This document shows, one piece after another, positions 55,901 through 62,600 of a stretch of DNA of 64,000 nucleotides (position 1 is its first letter; every line of letters starts with the position of its first letter). The DNA is from Pomacea canaliculata (Eukaryota; Mollusca; Gastropoda; Architaenioglossa; Ampullariidae). The translations under genes and the position numbers were made by a program. The stretch spans positions 16,697,844-16,761,843 of the forward strand of contig NC_037592.1 of NCBI RefSeq assembly GCF_003073045.1, in the 5' to 3' direction. The notes under the pieces were generated by a model, which saw only the letters and a program-made list of their open reading frames with translations, was not told where the DNA came from and made no database searches.

Positions 55901-56192
55901 GACTATAGTCTATAGTCTATACGGTATACGTCCTCTAGGACCTGCATTTGTTGGATTTTAGTGAGTCTTAATAGGAACGTTTTACTGTTGTAGTAATTAT
56001 AATACATTTTTATGTAGACACAGCTGACTCCTGCAGTTGTATCTATCACAGTGTACGAGCTTATTTACTTTCGCGAAGACATAGGAAAATGTTGTACTTA
56101 TATGTGGTGTTTACAAATTTTCTTGTGTCCAGAATGTGATGCAAACTGCTGAAGACTCAGCTGACACTGCTAGTCAAGTTCCTCAAGATTAA
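10830..56192 (+). CDS. Giant MAM/LDLa/EGF single-pass membrane protein (gene 1), about 67 exons
   Basis: Order read from exons: signal peptide, MAM1-3, linker, MAM4-6, linker, MAM7-15, LDLa1, MAM16, LDLa2, MAM17, LDLa3, MAM18, half-MAM plus LDLa4, EGF, transmembrane helix, cytoplasmic tail and stop at 56190-56192. Total length is near 3,450 residues. MAM domains are adhesive extracellular beta-sandwich modules and LDLa modules bind calcium and ligands, so a cell-surface adhesion or receptor role is likely. The closest known architecture is MALRD1 (Diet1), which alternates MAM with LDLa. Here the first 15 MAMs have no LDLa between them. Exons carry several apparent 1-nt indels (see findings), so no uninterrupted frame exists in the window as given. 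The ligand is unknown. Confidence 0.85.
11688..13146 (+). CDS. Gene 1 MAM1
   Basis: Exons 11688-11826, 12339-12499 and 12951-13146. The first carries [15 protein letters not shown] and DHTLG. The second carries YILIE, ARLISP and [10 protein letters not shown] and stops at IYVH. The third joins the rest of exon B ([13 protein letters not shown]) to exon C ([19 protein letters not shown]), so the usual B/C intron is missing and another lies inside B. All four consensus MAM cysteines are present. Confidence 0.85.
12619..12722. mobile_element. Short CAGTGG..CCACTG repeat in a MAM1 intron
   Basis: Ends CAGTGGAATAGG and TTGCCACTG. The interior (agaatgtaaatatcattcac) resembles 56289-56404. It is a likely MITE remnant. 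Only aggct is shared at the flanks, so the target duplication is unproven. Confidence 0.4.
13690..13880 (+). mobile_element. LINE-like 3' remnant in the MAM1-MAM2 intron
   Basis: Sequence reading KNLKTHLF, then gcatctttgtgatgcggata, ctagcgcgctacaaaact and an (atc)n tail. This matches the typical 3' end of CR1/L2-like non-LTR elements. No intact ORF. Confidence 0.5.
14304..15544 (+). CDS. Gene 1 MAM2
   Basis: Canonical three-exon plan: A 14304-14447, B 14842-15107, C 15454-15544, with phases 1, 0 and 1. A has [24 protein letters not shown] has [26 protein letters not shown] has [19 protein letters not shown]. All lengths are in register and no frame damage was seen. Confidence 0.9.
16083..18078 (+). 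CDS. Gene 1 MAM3, first cysteine pair lost
   Basis: Exons 16083-16223, 16388-16653 and 17994-18078. Exon A reads [11 protein letters not shown] where other copies have xCDFExGLCxW, so both cysteines of the first MAM disulphide are replaced. FDWMLG and DHTLGTS remain. B has [22 protein letters not shown] has [19 protein letters not shown]. The frame is intact. The 1.3-kb B/C intron holds a dispersed repeat. Confidence 0.85.
16654..17993. repeat. MAM3 intron with an intact dispersed repeat (about 17040-17480)
   Basis: This copy, in opposite orientation, lines up with the two blocks at 7060-7200 and 7805-8100. It carries cagacgacctctctgtaatt near its left end and cggatacaccagacccctta near its right end. 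The rest of the intron is AT-rich without other features. Confidence 0.6.
18079..19665. mobile_element. Intron with a LINE 3' end (about 18600-18870)
   Basis: Reading + strand near 18645-18705 gives [14 protein letters not shown], a motif at the C-terminus of many non-LTR retrotransposon ORFs. It is followed by a (GT)n run (18761-18782) and a tail gatgaataaagttgtattg. The upstream ORF is missing. The remainder of the intron shows nothing I can name. Confidence 0.6.
19666..19734 (+). CDS. Gene 1 linker exon 1 between MAM3 and MAM4
   Basis: A 69-nt phase 1-1 exon reading [20 protein letters not shown]: no cysteine, and Pro/Thr-rich at its end. Acceptor tattacag and donor CAG|GTATGT are good. 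Probably a flexible spacer between MAM blocks. Its length equals that of the second linker at 27690. Confidence 0.6.
19735..20957. other. Intron, nothing distinctive
   Basis: AT-rich intron between linker 1 and MAM4. I see no exon-like ORF with MAM motifs and no delimitable repeat. Confidence 0.5.
20958..22549 (+). CDS. Gene 1 MAM4, with three apparent 1-nt indels
   Basis: Exons 20958-21101, 21711-21973 and 22454-22549. A is clean: [24 protein letters not shown] opens with GYYLYIETS and ARLLSP, then loses 1 nt at about 21801-21811, giving an in-frame TAA at 21830. Beyond that, RFWYLMYG and VWTRTGTQ read in another frame until an extra C in CCCC at 21944-21947 restores it (QVISYYSYQ). Exon C is 96 nt where 97 is needed. 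Its domain residues ([14 protein letters not shown]) are shifted from the first codons, implying a lost base near 22459. Confidence 0.7.
22550..23526. other. Intron with low-complexity sequence
   Basis: Contains short atgta-type repeats (22738-22775) and a CA/catg-rich stretch (22975-23105), followed by sequence beginning ccagggccctagagcc that looks like dispersed-repeat material. No exon seen. Confidence 0.45.
23527..25195 (+). CDS. Gene 1 MAM5, extra cysteines and unusual intron
   Basis: Exons 23527-23670, 23995-24203 and 25048-25195. [27 protein letters not shown]1: [19 protein letters not shown], ending HKSGNQ in phase 0. The last exon carries [11 protein letters not shown] plus exon C ([19 protein letters not shown]). 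The intron sits before the GxxW motif instead of before FEG. Three cysteines beyond the consensus (in YMCIK, SMCG and GCSW) are unusual. The final donor is taken as a|GTAGAG at 25195 to keep phase 1; GTCAGT at 25192 would be phase 0. Confidence 0.75.
25842..27086 (+). CDS. Gene 1 MAM6
   Basis: Exons 25842-25982, 26445-26707 and 27002-27086 in standard phases. [18 protein letters not shown] (an extra cysteine in the FDW position), [56 protein letters not shown] is the short 85-nt form, like MAM3. No frame damage. Confidence 0.85.
27690..27758 (+). CDS. Gene 1 probable linker exon 2 between MAM6 and MAM7
   Basis: Read as a 69-nt phase 1-1 exon (acceptor ccagaaaag|gc, donor g|GTTAGT) giving [18 protein letters not shown], a Thr/Pro-rich spacer. 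The more obvious acceptor at 27675 (ccacag) would put a TAA in frame. Same length as linker 1. The splice choice is inference. Confidence 0.5.
28045..29317 (+). CDS. Gene 1 MAM7, one apparent 1-nt deletion
   Basis: Exons 28045-28188, 28778-29045 and 29218-29317. [61 protein letters not shown]. The frame then slips near 28989-28995, so that [17 protein letters not shown] is read only after a 1-nt correction. The exon is 1 nt short of register. [20 protein letters not shown]. Confidence 0.75.
28316..28420 (-). repeat. Dispersed repeat fragment, inverted relative to 43390-43490
   Basis: The reverse complement contains tgggctagtcgtacaagaac, aaagattgaaatcgctgcac and tttcactcggcggctgg, matching the + strand at 43395-43485. 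Confidence 0.6.
29638..31138 (+). CDS. Gene 1 MAM8, fused A+B1 exon with one apparent 1-nt deletion
   Basis: Exons 29638-29860, 30398-30595 and 31048-31138. The first fuses A ([24 protein letters not shown]) to the start of B ([20 protein letters not shown]). The usual A/B intron is absent and a new phase-0 intron follows VSK. A missing G in atggtaca (about 29783) breaks the frame between DHTM and FAGHY. B2: [37 protein letters not shown]. Confidence 0.75.
31532..32663 (+). CDS. Gene 1 MAM9, fused A+B1 exon
   Basis: Exons 31532-31743, 31980-32198 and 32552-32663. A+B1: [43 protein letters not shown]2 starts VFPASPG, then [10 protein letters not shown] and [31 protein letters not shown]2 (219 nt) and C (112 nt) are the same lengths as in MAM2 of the downstream gene, and the sequences align, so the two domains share a recent ancestor. 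Frame intact. Confidence 0.9.
33058..33181. mobile_element. hAT-type MITE, 124 bp, perfect 8-bp target duplication
   Basis: Terminal inverted repeats are CAGGCATGTCAAAC and GTTTGACATGCCTG. GTCTAGGA flanks both ends (33050-33057 and 33182-33189), matching the hAT target preference. It lies in the MAM9-MAM10 intron. Confidence 0.9.
33479..34920 (+). CDS. Gene 1 MAM10
   Basis: Exons 33479-33622, 33872-34134 and 34824-34920. [75 protein letters not shown] where most copies have DD, NPC. The acceptor of C (ctgtgag) has a weak tract but keeps register. (TC)n simple repeat at 34645-34660 in the preceding intron. Confidence 0.8.
35148..37192 (+). CDS. Gene 1 MAM11, C exon fused to MAM12 A
   Basis: Exons 35148-35270, 36401-36651 and the first part of 37070-37295. 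[18 protein letters not shown] in place of [41 protein letters not shown]. The third exon carries C ([19 protein letters not shown]) and continues without an intron through PTPGSCDFE into MAM12, so the interdomain intron is missing. Confidence 0.85.
37193..38094 (+). CDS. Gene 1 MAM12, with a compensating indel pair in B1
   Basis: A is the rest of 37070-37295 (GLCSFTN, FDWIRG, DHTTGT). B1 is 37509-37631: it opens [10 protein letters not shown] and ends [10 protein letters not shown] in the same frame. Between an extra base near 37540 and a missing base near 37603, the domain reading ([18 protein letters not shown]) lies in another frame, and the nominal frame meets TGA stops. Exon length is in register. 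A phase-1 intron inside B precedes 37837-38094, which joins B2 ([15 protein letters not shown]) to C ([19 protein letters not shown]) and a short Thr/Pro tail. Confidence 0.7.
38095..38892. other. Intron, nothing distinctive
   Basis: AT-rich intron with a poly-T tract (38693-38713). No exon-like ORF with MAM motifs. Confidence 0.5.
38893..40509 (+). CDS. Gene 1 MAM13, one apparent 1-nt deletion in A
   Basis: Exons 38893-39044, 39590-39843 and 40416-40509. [12 protein letters not shown] (an extra cysteine), KLNWTRQ. One base is missing near 38999-39007, after which [12 protein letters not shown] reads in the shifted frame up to the donor. [55 protein letters not shown]. Confidence 0.75.
40635..41780 (+). 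CDS. Gene 1 MAM14, extra cysteine pair; C exon fused to MAM15 A
   Basis: Exons 40635-40775, 40995-41257 and the first part of 41686-41917. [33 protein letters not shown], then HTYGT. The two added cysteines flank the variable loop before DHT and probably form an extra disulphide. [50 protein letters not shown], running straight into the next domain. Confidence 0.85.
41781..44692 (+). CDS. Gene 1 MAM15
   Basis: A is the rest of 41686-41917 ([24 protein letters not shown]). B is 42737-43002 ([25 protein letters not shown]). C is 44605-44692 ([19 protein letters not shown]). The CLxF motif is YCFTF. All lengths are in register. The B/C intron is 1.6 kb. Confidence 0.85.
43003..44604. repeat. 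MAM15 intron with a dispersed repeat (43390-43490 and beyond)
   Basis: The segment at 43395-43485 is the inverted match of 28316-28420. The following 300 bp is more GC-rich than the rest of the intron and may belong to the same repeat. No exon seen. Confidence 0.5.
45210..45338 (+). CDS. Gene 1 LDLa1, degenerate (C1-C3 disulphide lost)
   Basis: A single phase 1-1 exon. It reads HFMCND, then TQEKVC, FIRDC and LDEMNC. This keeps cysteines 2, 4, 5 and 6 of the LDLa consensus and the DE of the calcium site, but cysteines 1 and 3 are both absent. C1-C3 is one of the three LDLa disulphides (C1-C3, C2-C5, C4-C6), so a whole bridge is lost with no orphan cysteine. LDLa identity is inferred from spacing and context. 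Confidence 0.65.
45981..47548 (+). CDS. Gene 1 MAM16, divergent
   Basis: Exons 45981-46115, 46434-46559, 46848-46975 and 47458-47548. [20 protein letters not shown], without a DHT motif (YDPNGS instead). B1: [26 protein letters not shown], ending in phase 1 at the same point as MAM12 and MAM18. B2: [36 protein letters not shown]. Its acceptor at 46847 (gtttaag|ct) is chosen for phase; cacag at 46855 would shift the frame. The B1 donor could instead be the GC at 46554. Confidence 0.7.
47947..48063 (+). CDS. Gene 1 LDLa2, complete
   Basis: [35 protein letters not shown]: all six cysteines and the DGSDE calcium-binding motif. Single phase 1-1 exon. An in-phase acceptor 6 nt upstream (gaag|ca at 47940) is possible. 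The polypyrimidine tract is weak for both. Confidence 0.85.
48320..49946 (+). CDS. Gene 1 MAM17, first cysteine pair lost
   Basis: Exons 48320-48475, 48810-48910, 49115-49279 and 49856-49946. A reads [11 protein letters not shown]: both first-disulphide cysteines are replaced, as in MAM3, while [10 protein letters not shown] and RDHSRGT remain. B is split in phase 0 right after GSTC, then [37 protein letters not shown]. Register is intact throughout. Confidence 0.85.
50253..50405 (+). CDS. Gene 1 LDLa3, complete, with Pro/Thr lead-in
   Basis: A Pro/Thr-rich lead ([14 protein letters not shown]) precedes [23 protein letters not shown] and NDGSDELMC. All six cysteines and the DGSDE calcium motif are present. 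Single phase 1-1 exon, donor GTGAGT. Confidence 0.9.
50594..51647 (+). CDS. Gene 1 MAM18
   Basis: Exons 50594-50728, 50908-51042, 51148-51287 and 51542-51647. [20 protein letters not shown], no DHT (SDADGL). B1: [27 protein letters not shown]2: [36 protein letters not shown]. The phase-1 split inside B is shared with MAM12 and MAM16. Frame intact. Confidence 0.8.
52031..52390 (+). CDS. Gene 1 half-MAM fused to a damaged LDLa4
   Basis: One exon holds the front half of a MAM domain ([34 protein letters not shown]) and runs straight into an LDLa ([30 protein letters not shown]). The MAM back half is missing. The LDLa has an in-frame TAA at about 52323 and an apparent 1-nt deletion near 52364. 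The final cysteine is not found. The exon's 3' end is uncertain because no donor fits cleanly. Confidence 0.6.
52625..53165 (+). CDS. Gene 1 EGF domain, two exons
   Basis: 52625-52694 ([19 protein letters not shown]) and 53122-53165 ([14 protein letters not shown]), joined in phase 2. The six-cysteine EGF pattern is complete, with CMNGGHC and the GFNC end. A membrane-proximal EGF after LDLa repeats fits a receptor ectodomain. Confidence 0.85.
53166..54541. repeat. Intron with a dispersed repeat (about 53470-53640)
   Basis: Phrases cccttttccaatgatttgct, taaaatacagacaca and tttggacttaaaggtagtaa match the repeat at 9330-9900. This copy has no MITE inside. A pyrimidine-rich stretch follows (53880-54020). 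No exon seen. Confidence 0.5.
54542..54635 (+). CDS. Gene 1 transmembrane segment
   Basis: NWKTP is followed by a 21-24-residue hydrophobic helix ([14 protein letters not shown], then GTAVYFI) and a basic stop-transfer RRNRR. The glycine-rich helix could favour packing. Type I orientation follows from the N-terminal signal peptide. Exon phases 1 to 2. Confidence 0.9.
54925..55036 (+). CDS. Gene 1 cytoplasmic exon, basic and with an NPIF motif
   Basis: Strongly basic ([16 protein letters not shown]), then [19 protein letters not shown] resembles the NPx(Y/F) sorting signal of LDL-receptor-family tails. Adaptor binding is inference. Confidence 0.75.
55037..56132. other. Last intron; contains a small ORF with a signal-like start
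   Basis: At 55198-55383 an ATG opens 61 codons starting [20 protein letters not shown], which looks like a signal peptide. No splice link to gene 1 was found and coding status is doubtful. The rest of the intron shows nothing else. Confidence 0.3.
56133..56192 (+). CDS. Gene 1 terminal exon
   Basis: Phase 0, encoding [19 protein letters not shown] and stop TAA. An acidic, Ser/Thr-rich C-terminus. Acceptor tgtgtccag is good. Confidence 0.8.
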   Translation, partial: NVMQTAEDSADTASQVPQD

Positions 56193-56288
56193 AGTAACTT
56201 TGTTGACCAGATTCCCAAGTCTCAGACCAACAAACAGGAGTAAGAACTTTGTGTGTGTGTGTATCTTGTGTTTGTCCATGTGCATGAT

Positions 56289-56404
56289 CAGTGCCACCGC
56301 GGAGAAATGGGAGAGGGGGGCCACTCCTTGAAGTAAGAATGTGAACGTCGTTCACTGTCAGTATGAAGTTTGCCCCCACAAAGTTGCATCTCCCTACGCC
56401 ACTG
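56289..56404. mobile_element. MITE-like repeat in gene 1 3' UTR
   Basis: Ends CAGTGCCAC and GCCACTG. The interior (agaatgtgaacgtcgttcac) resembles 12619-12722. No clear target duplication. Confidence 0.4.
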
Positions 56405-56776
56405 ATTGCAAACAAAAATATATGGCTTTATGCACTTGTGGCACAGGTCTGTTAAAATATTTTATTATTATTGTTGTTGTTCTGCATGATTGTTCATATG
56501 CTACTTTAAAACAGAAAAGGCTAAAGCTTAGTTTCCCAATATTTAGATGATACCAACGGCTGGGCTGTCCTTCTATGTAGAGAATAGTATTTTTGTTCTA
56601 TTTAATGTATAAACTGAAATACAAACAAATGAATATTAATATTAAATGGAATTCTGTTCTTTAACTATTTTTCAGATTATATCATTTGGCACAGCTGTAT
56701 CAGTTTACTCCCCTCTACATAGATGCTTGATAATATCTGTATAAATGTGACAGTGTTGCACTTGGAAAGAGATGTT

Positions 56777-56782
56777 AATAAA
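56777..56782 (+). terminator. Gene 1 polyadenylation signal
   Basis: AATAAA about 585 bp after the stop codon, followed by a T/G-rich stretch (tgttatggcttgcacttctt). It gives a 3' UTR near 0.6 kb. Confidence 0.7.
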
Positions 56783-56804
56783 TATTTATGAGAAAACTGT
56801 TATG

Positions 56805-59470
56805 GCTTGCACTTCTTTTTTAAAATTACTGTATGGTTTTAAATAAGTGCGATCTTGTTGTCCATCAGCTTACCCAAAGGACCATAAAGTCGCACACGCA
56901 CCTCTAGAAAAGCGAGTTTCATTTACAAATAAATCAACACATTCATGCTTAACTGGTTCATTCCCTTTGCGAGAGCAGTCATCAGTCACATATTAATTAC
57001 ACAGACAGCTGTGTCGCTAAACATTGGCTTGTCGGTATCCATCTGTGTACTCTCACTATTGTACGTTGCGGTCCTTAGCATTTAACTGCACATGCAGCAG
57101 TTCAAGCGTAAATTCTCGGAATACATCCCAGTGGAGGGATTTACCAACATCATTTCTTCTTCTCTTAGTCTTGACATGACAGAGTCAATCCAAAGACAGT
57201 TTTTTCCATGTGGATGAATTTAAGAATTGCAATCACAGGTTTCAACATTATTTTATGCTTATGAAACTGTAAAGTCATTATTATTCGCTCCGAAAATTTA
57301 ACTTCCACAGGCACACATGTTTTTTTTTCCATCCCTTCTTCCCAGTTCCCCTCCCCCACACACACAATGCAGTTACCTTCCCTGTTCAAAGTTGTGAGCA
57401 CTTGTGACAATGACAATGAATGCACTTTTATAAAGTGCAAGTGAAGTGTGTAATGTGATATAAGATGAGCATGGTGAGGTTTGCTGTATGTCTTCAGGTT
57501 TCACACGCTATATAGTTTGTCAGTTTAAACCACATTCCCAAGGATCTGTTTCCAGAAAATTTTAATGATTGCACAGGATATTATTATGAATGCAACAGAC
57601 AATGTTACTGGCATCAAGATGACAATAAACAGACGAAGCGAATGGGTGTGATTTCTTTCTGAGAGGCAGAAGGCGCAGACTGTACCAAGCTCAGAGCTGC
57701 CAGTAATGTCTTGATAGAAAGAACTATTGTCAGTTCTTGCCTTGGTGCTGACCGTCAGGAAATCTTTCTGTCCTTAGTCTGACATTTCCAATGCATGGAA
57801 GACCGCGAAGCTGATCACAGTTTCAAAGAATCAAAAAAAAAAAAGGGGAAAAAAAACAAAACAAAAAAAAAAACAAACGAGGAAAGCATAGTCACGAATA
57901 ATGCTCTCCCCTTCTTCCCAGCATGTTATGGGTAATCAAAGTCGTAGATGTTTGCCATCAAAATTGATCATATAAGCAGACATTTCAGTATCTGTATAAG
58001 TTCATAGACTTAATGGTCTGACCACTTGACTCCATTCACTCTCCATACATAAACATTCCATCACAGTCCCTTCATCCCTTCGTCCCATTTATGGACACAT
58101 TAATGCCGAGGTAATGACGTAAGGTAAAAACGCTCTGACTGTGACTAATTGGTGATAATGGCTGAGAAAAAAGTTTTACACTGCCAAAAAAAACAAACAA
58201 AAAAACAAAAAAACAACAACAAATGGCACAGCCCAATCTAATCAAAGCCACCATATTTAAGCAGATAATTATAATTGTTTCGATAGCCACAGGCTGAAGC
58301 ACCGCAGGGGGGTCTAAAATGATGTAATTAGAGGTCCATCAGACACCATACTGCGTTGAGAGGTTCACTTGCCATCTCGGTTACAGCTGTGGAACCGATC
58401 AAACTCATGATGTCGGCTTGAAAACAAAAAAAAACTTTTTAGACTGGCATGCAAAAAAAGACCACTGGCTGAACGAGTATTCACAATCTTTATCTGATTA
58501 CTACTCATGACAAAATCGCAATCGACAATCTTGTTGGAGTAGACACGGGTAACCAACTACAATCTTTGTTCCTTCTACCTCTAGACTACTTCACCCCTGA
58601 CATCATCATTACCCTCGATCTTCCAGCAGCAGCCGAGACATCTAGCGAGCAGCTTGAAGATTGCATGGTGCCTGCCCTGCAAAACTCGATTGTTCAAAGA
58701 TTTCCACATATGCTCTGCTTACATCCACTTATACTATGTTGAGTCTGTTGACTAACTATTTACTGTATTCAGATGGTTCAGTCTCCCCCAACCCCTTATG
58801 ACCCAACGCTCGTGGGTTCGCTAGTCTAATGGTCATACATACTAGACGAAGGGGTAACTTAATCAGTTTATCAAAGAAACACGAGTAAAAGCTTGCAACA
58901 AACTTCGCCTGATATCACAATTTTAAATCTCTGTAGATAAACTGTACCAGTCCAGCATGTCAACTGCACTAAGAGCCGTGTTGATAACACATACTAGTTT
59001 CAGACCTTCTCGTCTGGATAACAACTGTCGTCAGTTTAGAATATCAGTCGAATTTCCGACACGCAGGTAGAGATTGGGATCTTATTGTTGTTTCTATGTT
59101 TTGATAAAATGTTTGTCGTAAAATCTTTTTTCCTAACACAACAAAAATATTTTCAAAATACTGCCTAAAGAGTTTTTTAAAATATGTTTGTCAACAGAAT
59201 TAAGAAAAACAAAAGCAAATAAGCAGCATTGTGTGTGAGGCTGCAATGCTTTTCGAAGGCCGTCGATATTGTCAATCAAAAGCCAGGCAAAGACAGAAAA
59301 TGAATATGAACACTTATTTTTATCCATCAATTGAGCTCGTGTCTGTCGCGGTAAAAGTTGCAGGCTTTGTAATCATTTTGCTATGCAACACATCTCTTTG
59401 CTGCCTATATTTTCAAGCATAAAATTTTTGTATTGAAATACGCCCTGAACTGGTATGATAACGTACAATT
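56805..59470. other. Intergenic region between the two MAM genes
   Basis: No exon or delimitable element. Two A-rich tracts (57832-57875, 58187-58222) are present. The short ORFs on either strand show no domain features. Confidence 0.5.
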
Positions 59471-59476
59471 GTTTTG

Positions 59477-59484
59477 TATAAATA
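59477..59484 (+). promoter_or_regulatory. TATA-like box for gene 2
   Basis: TATAAATA lies about 125 bp upstream of the gene 2 start codon. The distance leaves room for a short 5' UTR in the same exon. Inferred from motif and position only. Confidence 0.4.
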
Positions 59485-59608
59485 TTGATAACAGTCTGTG
59501 TCTATTTGAATTTGAACTATTTAGTCTTACTTGCATCCGGTGAACGATACAGACAGTTAAATGTAATCATTACCATATTTCGGCAAAAGTAAACAACACT
59601 TCTTCCCA

Positions 59609-59663
59609 ATGGAAGGGAGCAGTCCACTCCTATTGTTTCTCCTGTTTGCTGCTGCTCTAGCAG
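59609..59663 (+). CDS. Gene 2 exon 1: signal peptide
   Basis: MEGSSPLLLFLLFAAALA, a textbook signal peptide, with donor CAG|GTAAAA in phase 1. It joins the 60623 acceptor in phase to give VSKGHMLDCNF at the mature start. Gene 1's first intron appears to be phase 0, so the two leader exons differ. Confidence 0.85.
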
Positions 59664-62600
59664 GTAAAAGGCTTTGTGTCAATTAATAAATAACTTGTGA
59701 AATACTTGCTTGGTTGTTAACATCAACATCCCTACAGCTTCCATTTACATGTTTTTGCTCCTTGGCAAAGCTGATAGCATGTTTGTTTATACAAGGTGTA
59801 TACTTGTTTACACAACCATGCCTCTGTCTTATAATGTTTAAAAATGAATTTGACATATCAATTTGCTGGTTAAATCTAGAGGAAACAGACTGGTTGACCT
59901 GTGATACATTTTAGAATTTGTGTTCTTGATGCTTCCTAATACAAATACTTATCTGATTTATTAAGTCTACGCATGGTGACATAGTTACAAATACTTTGTA
60001 GACTTCCCAGTTAAAAGCTAAAGGTATTTCTCACCTCCGCTCAGACATTTTTTCAACCTATATAAGTTATCTTCGGACGGAAGCGTCGTTGGGTTCTTCA
60101 GGTCCTAGACTCGAAGACTCCAGGCTCACAGTACTGGAACTAAAGACAAAAAAGTAAGACATGACTGTGTAGACTGTAGAGTATAGACAGCCAAATACTC
60201 CATCTACTCTCGGTGCCGTGACTAGTGAGCTGCACCTTCTATAAACTGTGTTGACATCGTCATCCATAGAGTGGACCGACACTTGGAGTATGATATGTCG
60301 ATGAATGATTGAAACCCTCACGACCAGCACGTTGTCGTGTAGCACTAGACGGATTCTTCATCAGATTGTTAATTGATATGTCAATGAATGGCGGAAACCA
60401 TGACTTTAATTGTTGTGAGGCAGTAGAATGGCTGAGTTCTTCTTAATACATTATTGGCACATTTTTAGAGGATGTACATAATCAATCAATATTTTGCTAA
60501 TGGTTGTTAATTAATGGCTATTTAAAAAAATAAATAAATAAGAAACCTTTTTATTGCTGTCTTATTTAACCATTAAAGCTCCATTCGGAGTAACAAGACC
60601 TCTGTGTGTGTGTTGCTTCCAGTAAGCAAAGGACATATGCTGGACTGTAACTTTGAGCAAGACTTCTGCCAGTGGAGACAGGTCACAGGGGCAGATAGCT
60701 TGGACTGGCAGCGACATTCTGGCAGCACCCCTTTATCCACCACGGGACTCAGTTTTGACCACACAACGGGCAGTAAGTGCTCGCTAGCAGAAAGTTGCTT
60801 TGTCTTCCCCGCGTTCATCGTGTTTATAAACCGTGATTCTGTATTTAAATAAAAAAAAAAATTCTTAAGTCACAGGCCATATCGCCTACCCAGTCTGACC
60901 TGGTATGTCTCAAAAAATTTTTTATCATCGAAAGACTTCACCAATCTATGCACTTTAGATGAAAAAAAGTTACTGTCAATGTTGTCTTAGATTTTCTATT
61001 AGTTATAATTACTTCCTGTAGCTAAAACGATATTTTTCTTGATGTCCTTGAATGGTTTACCTACCAGTACATTCAGTACAAAACTTGGATCTTAATACTC
61101 AAGAAGCTTATATACAATTCATAACTAGTTCTACAAATTCGAGCATTGTCCACAAGACCCTCCAAAATGTAAATCAGAATCTGCAGTTTTCGGTGTTCTT
61201 TGCTAGGAATGTCAAATCATGAATTAAAGTAATTTTTCTAAACATCCTGCAATCCGTTTATGAGCAGTTTTACCACAGATAAAGATTAATTTACCCCAAC
61301 CACACCCTTTATATATACATATATAAAACCATCGGTGGATTTTGTATTCTTAAATGTCTGCGTAGAATATTCATCGCTCTCATTAGCATATCGATATAGC
61401 AATATAGTTAAAACACTTCAGGCGTGTTCGTCTACTTGTCCAGAAAATGGTTCCTACGCGTACGTCTACTTCGATAGTTCCAATGGTATAGCAGGCGCCA
61501 CAGCCCAGCTGTACAGCCCCTTGCTGACTGTCGGGAGGAACAACTACATGTGCCTGACGTTCTGGTACCAAATGAATGGGGGACACACAGGCACCCTGAC
61601 ACTGTACCACAACAACACCAGGCTGTGGGCTCTGTCTGGTGGTCAAGGCAACGTGTGGCTGCAGGCGCAAGATCACAATCGCGGACATTTCTCACGAGGA
61701 GGTAGGCTTCCAAAAGAAAGACAATGGAAGGGCATTGCTCTCTGAAATGTATATAATCTGCGTTGCATAAACTGAACGTTTTTAATATAATATTTAGATG
61801 TATGAGAATTGTTCAAGTAAGACAAATTCTTCAGAGTTTTTGACATAAAGTTGTATTTTATTCAACGGGAAAAGTACGTTCTAGAGAAAGTGTGTCTTCT
61901 TTACTCAGTTGTTTATCTGAAAATCATATGTAAATATTAAAAGAAATTTGGTCCAAAGTTTGATATAAGCCTCTTATAATCCACATGTGAAGGAATAATG
62001 AAATACACTCCAGAAATACACTATATTTCTATTGATTTCTTGTGCAGAGTTTGCAGCCGCTCAGAACTTGCACAGGCTTGTGTATGCAGACCACATGTAT
62101 GACACGAATGAACCATGGCTTTAATGTATAGCATTCAGTATGCCATTCCTGGTCTAGTAAATAGCACTAAATAGTTCTTTTCCATTTTCTGCCTACGTAA
62201 AATGTCAATAAAACTTTTTAATTATTCTTCGTTTGTGCAGATTGTGTTTGAAGCACAGAGAGAAGGTTTTGCATCAGGCGACATCGCTATTGATGATATT
62301 CTGATGAAAAATGGTGCCTGTGTTGATGCAGGTAAATAATGAGAAAGAAAGAAAAGGTGAAAGGCTTGTATATGTCTTGTGTGGGTGTGCACAAGGGCAT
62401 GCACATGAGAATGAGACAAGGATACTATCCCATCAAACACATGACTCTGTTACTTATAATTCAGATTTTACTTTCTGCTAGATTCCTGTGACTTTGAGAA
62501 AGACCTGTGTTTGTGGACCAATGCTCATGACAGAAAAGATGAACTTGACTGGCTACGTGTCCAAGGCAGCACAGTCGCCAGGTCCACTGGTCCGAGCAAT

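Noticed and set aside
10830..56192. CRISPR-like or array-like repetition
   Set aside because: The regular spacing is repeated protein domains split by introns in an animal genome, not short identical repeats with spacers.
10830..56192. Gene 1 as an old pseudogene
   Set aside because: Nearly all splice sites, phases and domain cysteines are intact across 45 kb, and three indel events cancel. Consensus error fits better, though reads are needed.
61383..61713. Two minus-strand ORFs near 100 codons
   Set aside because: Shadows of the GC-rich exon B of gene 2 MAM1.
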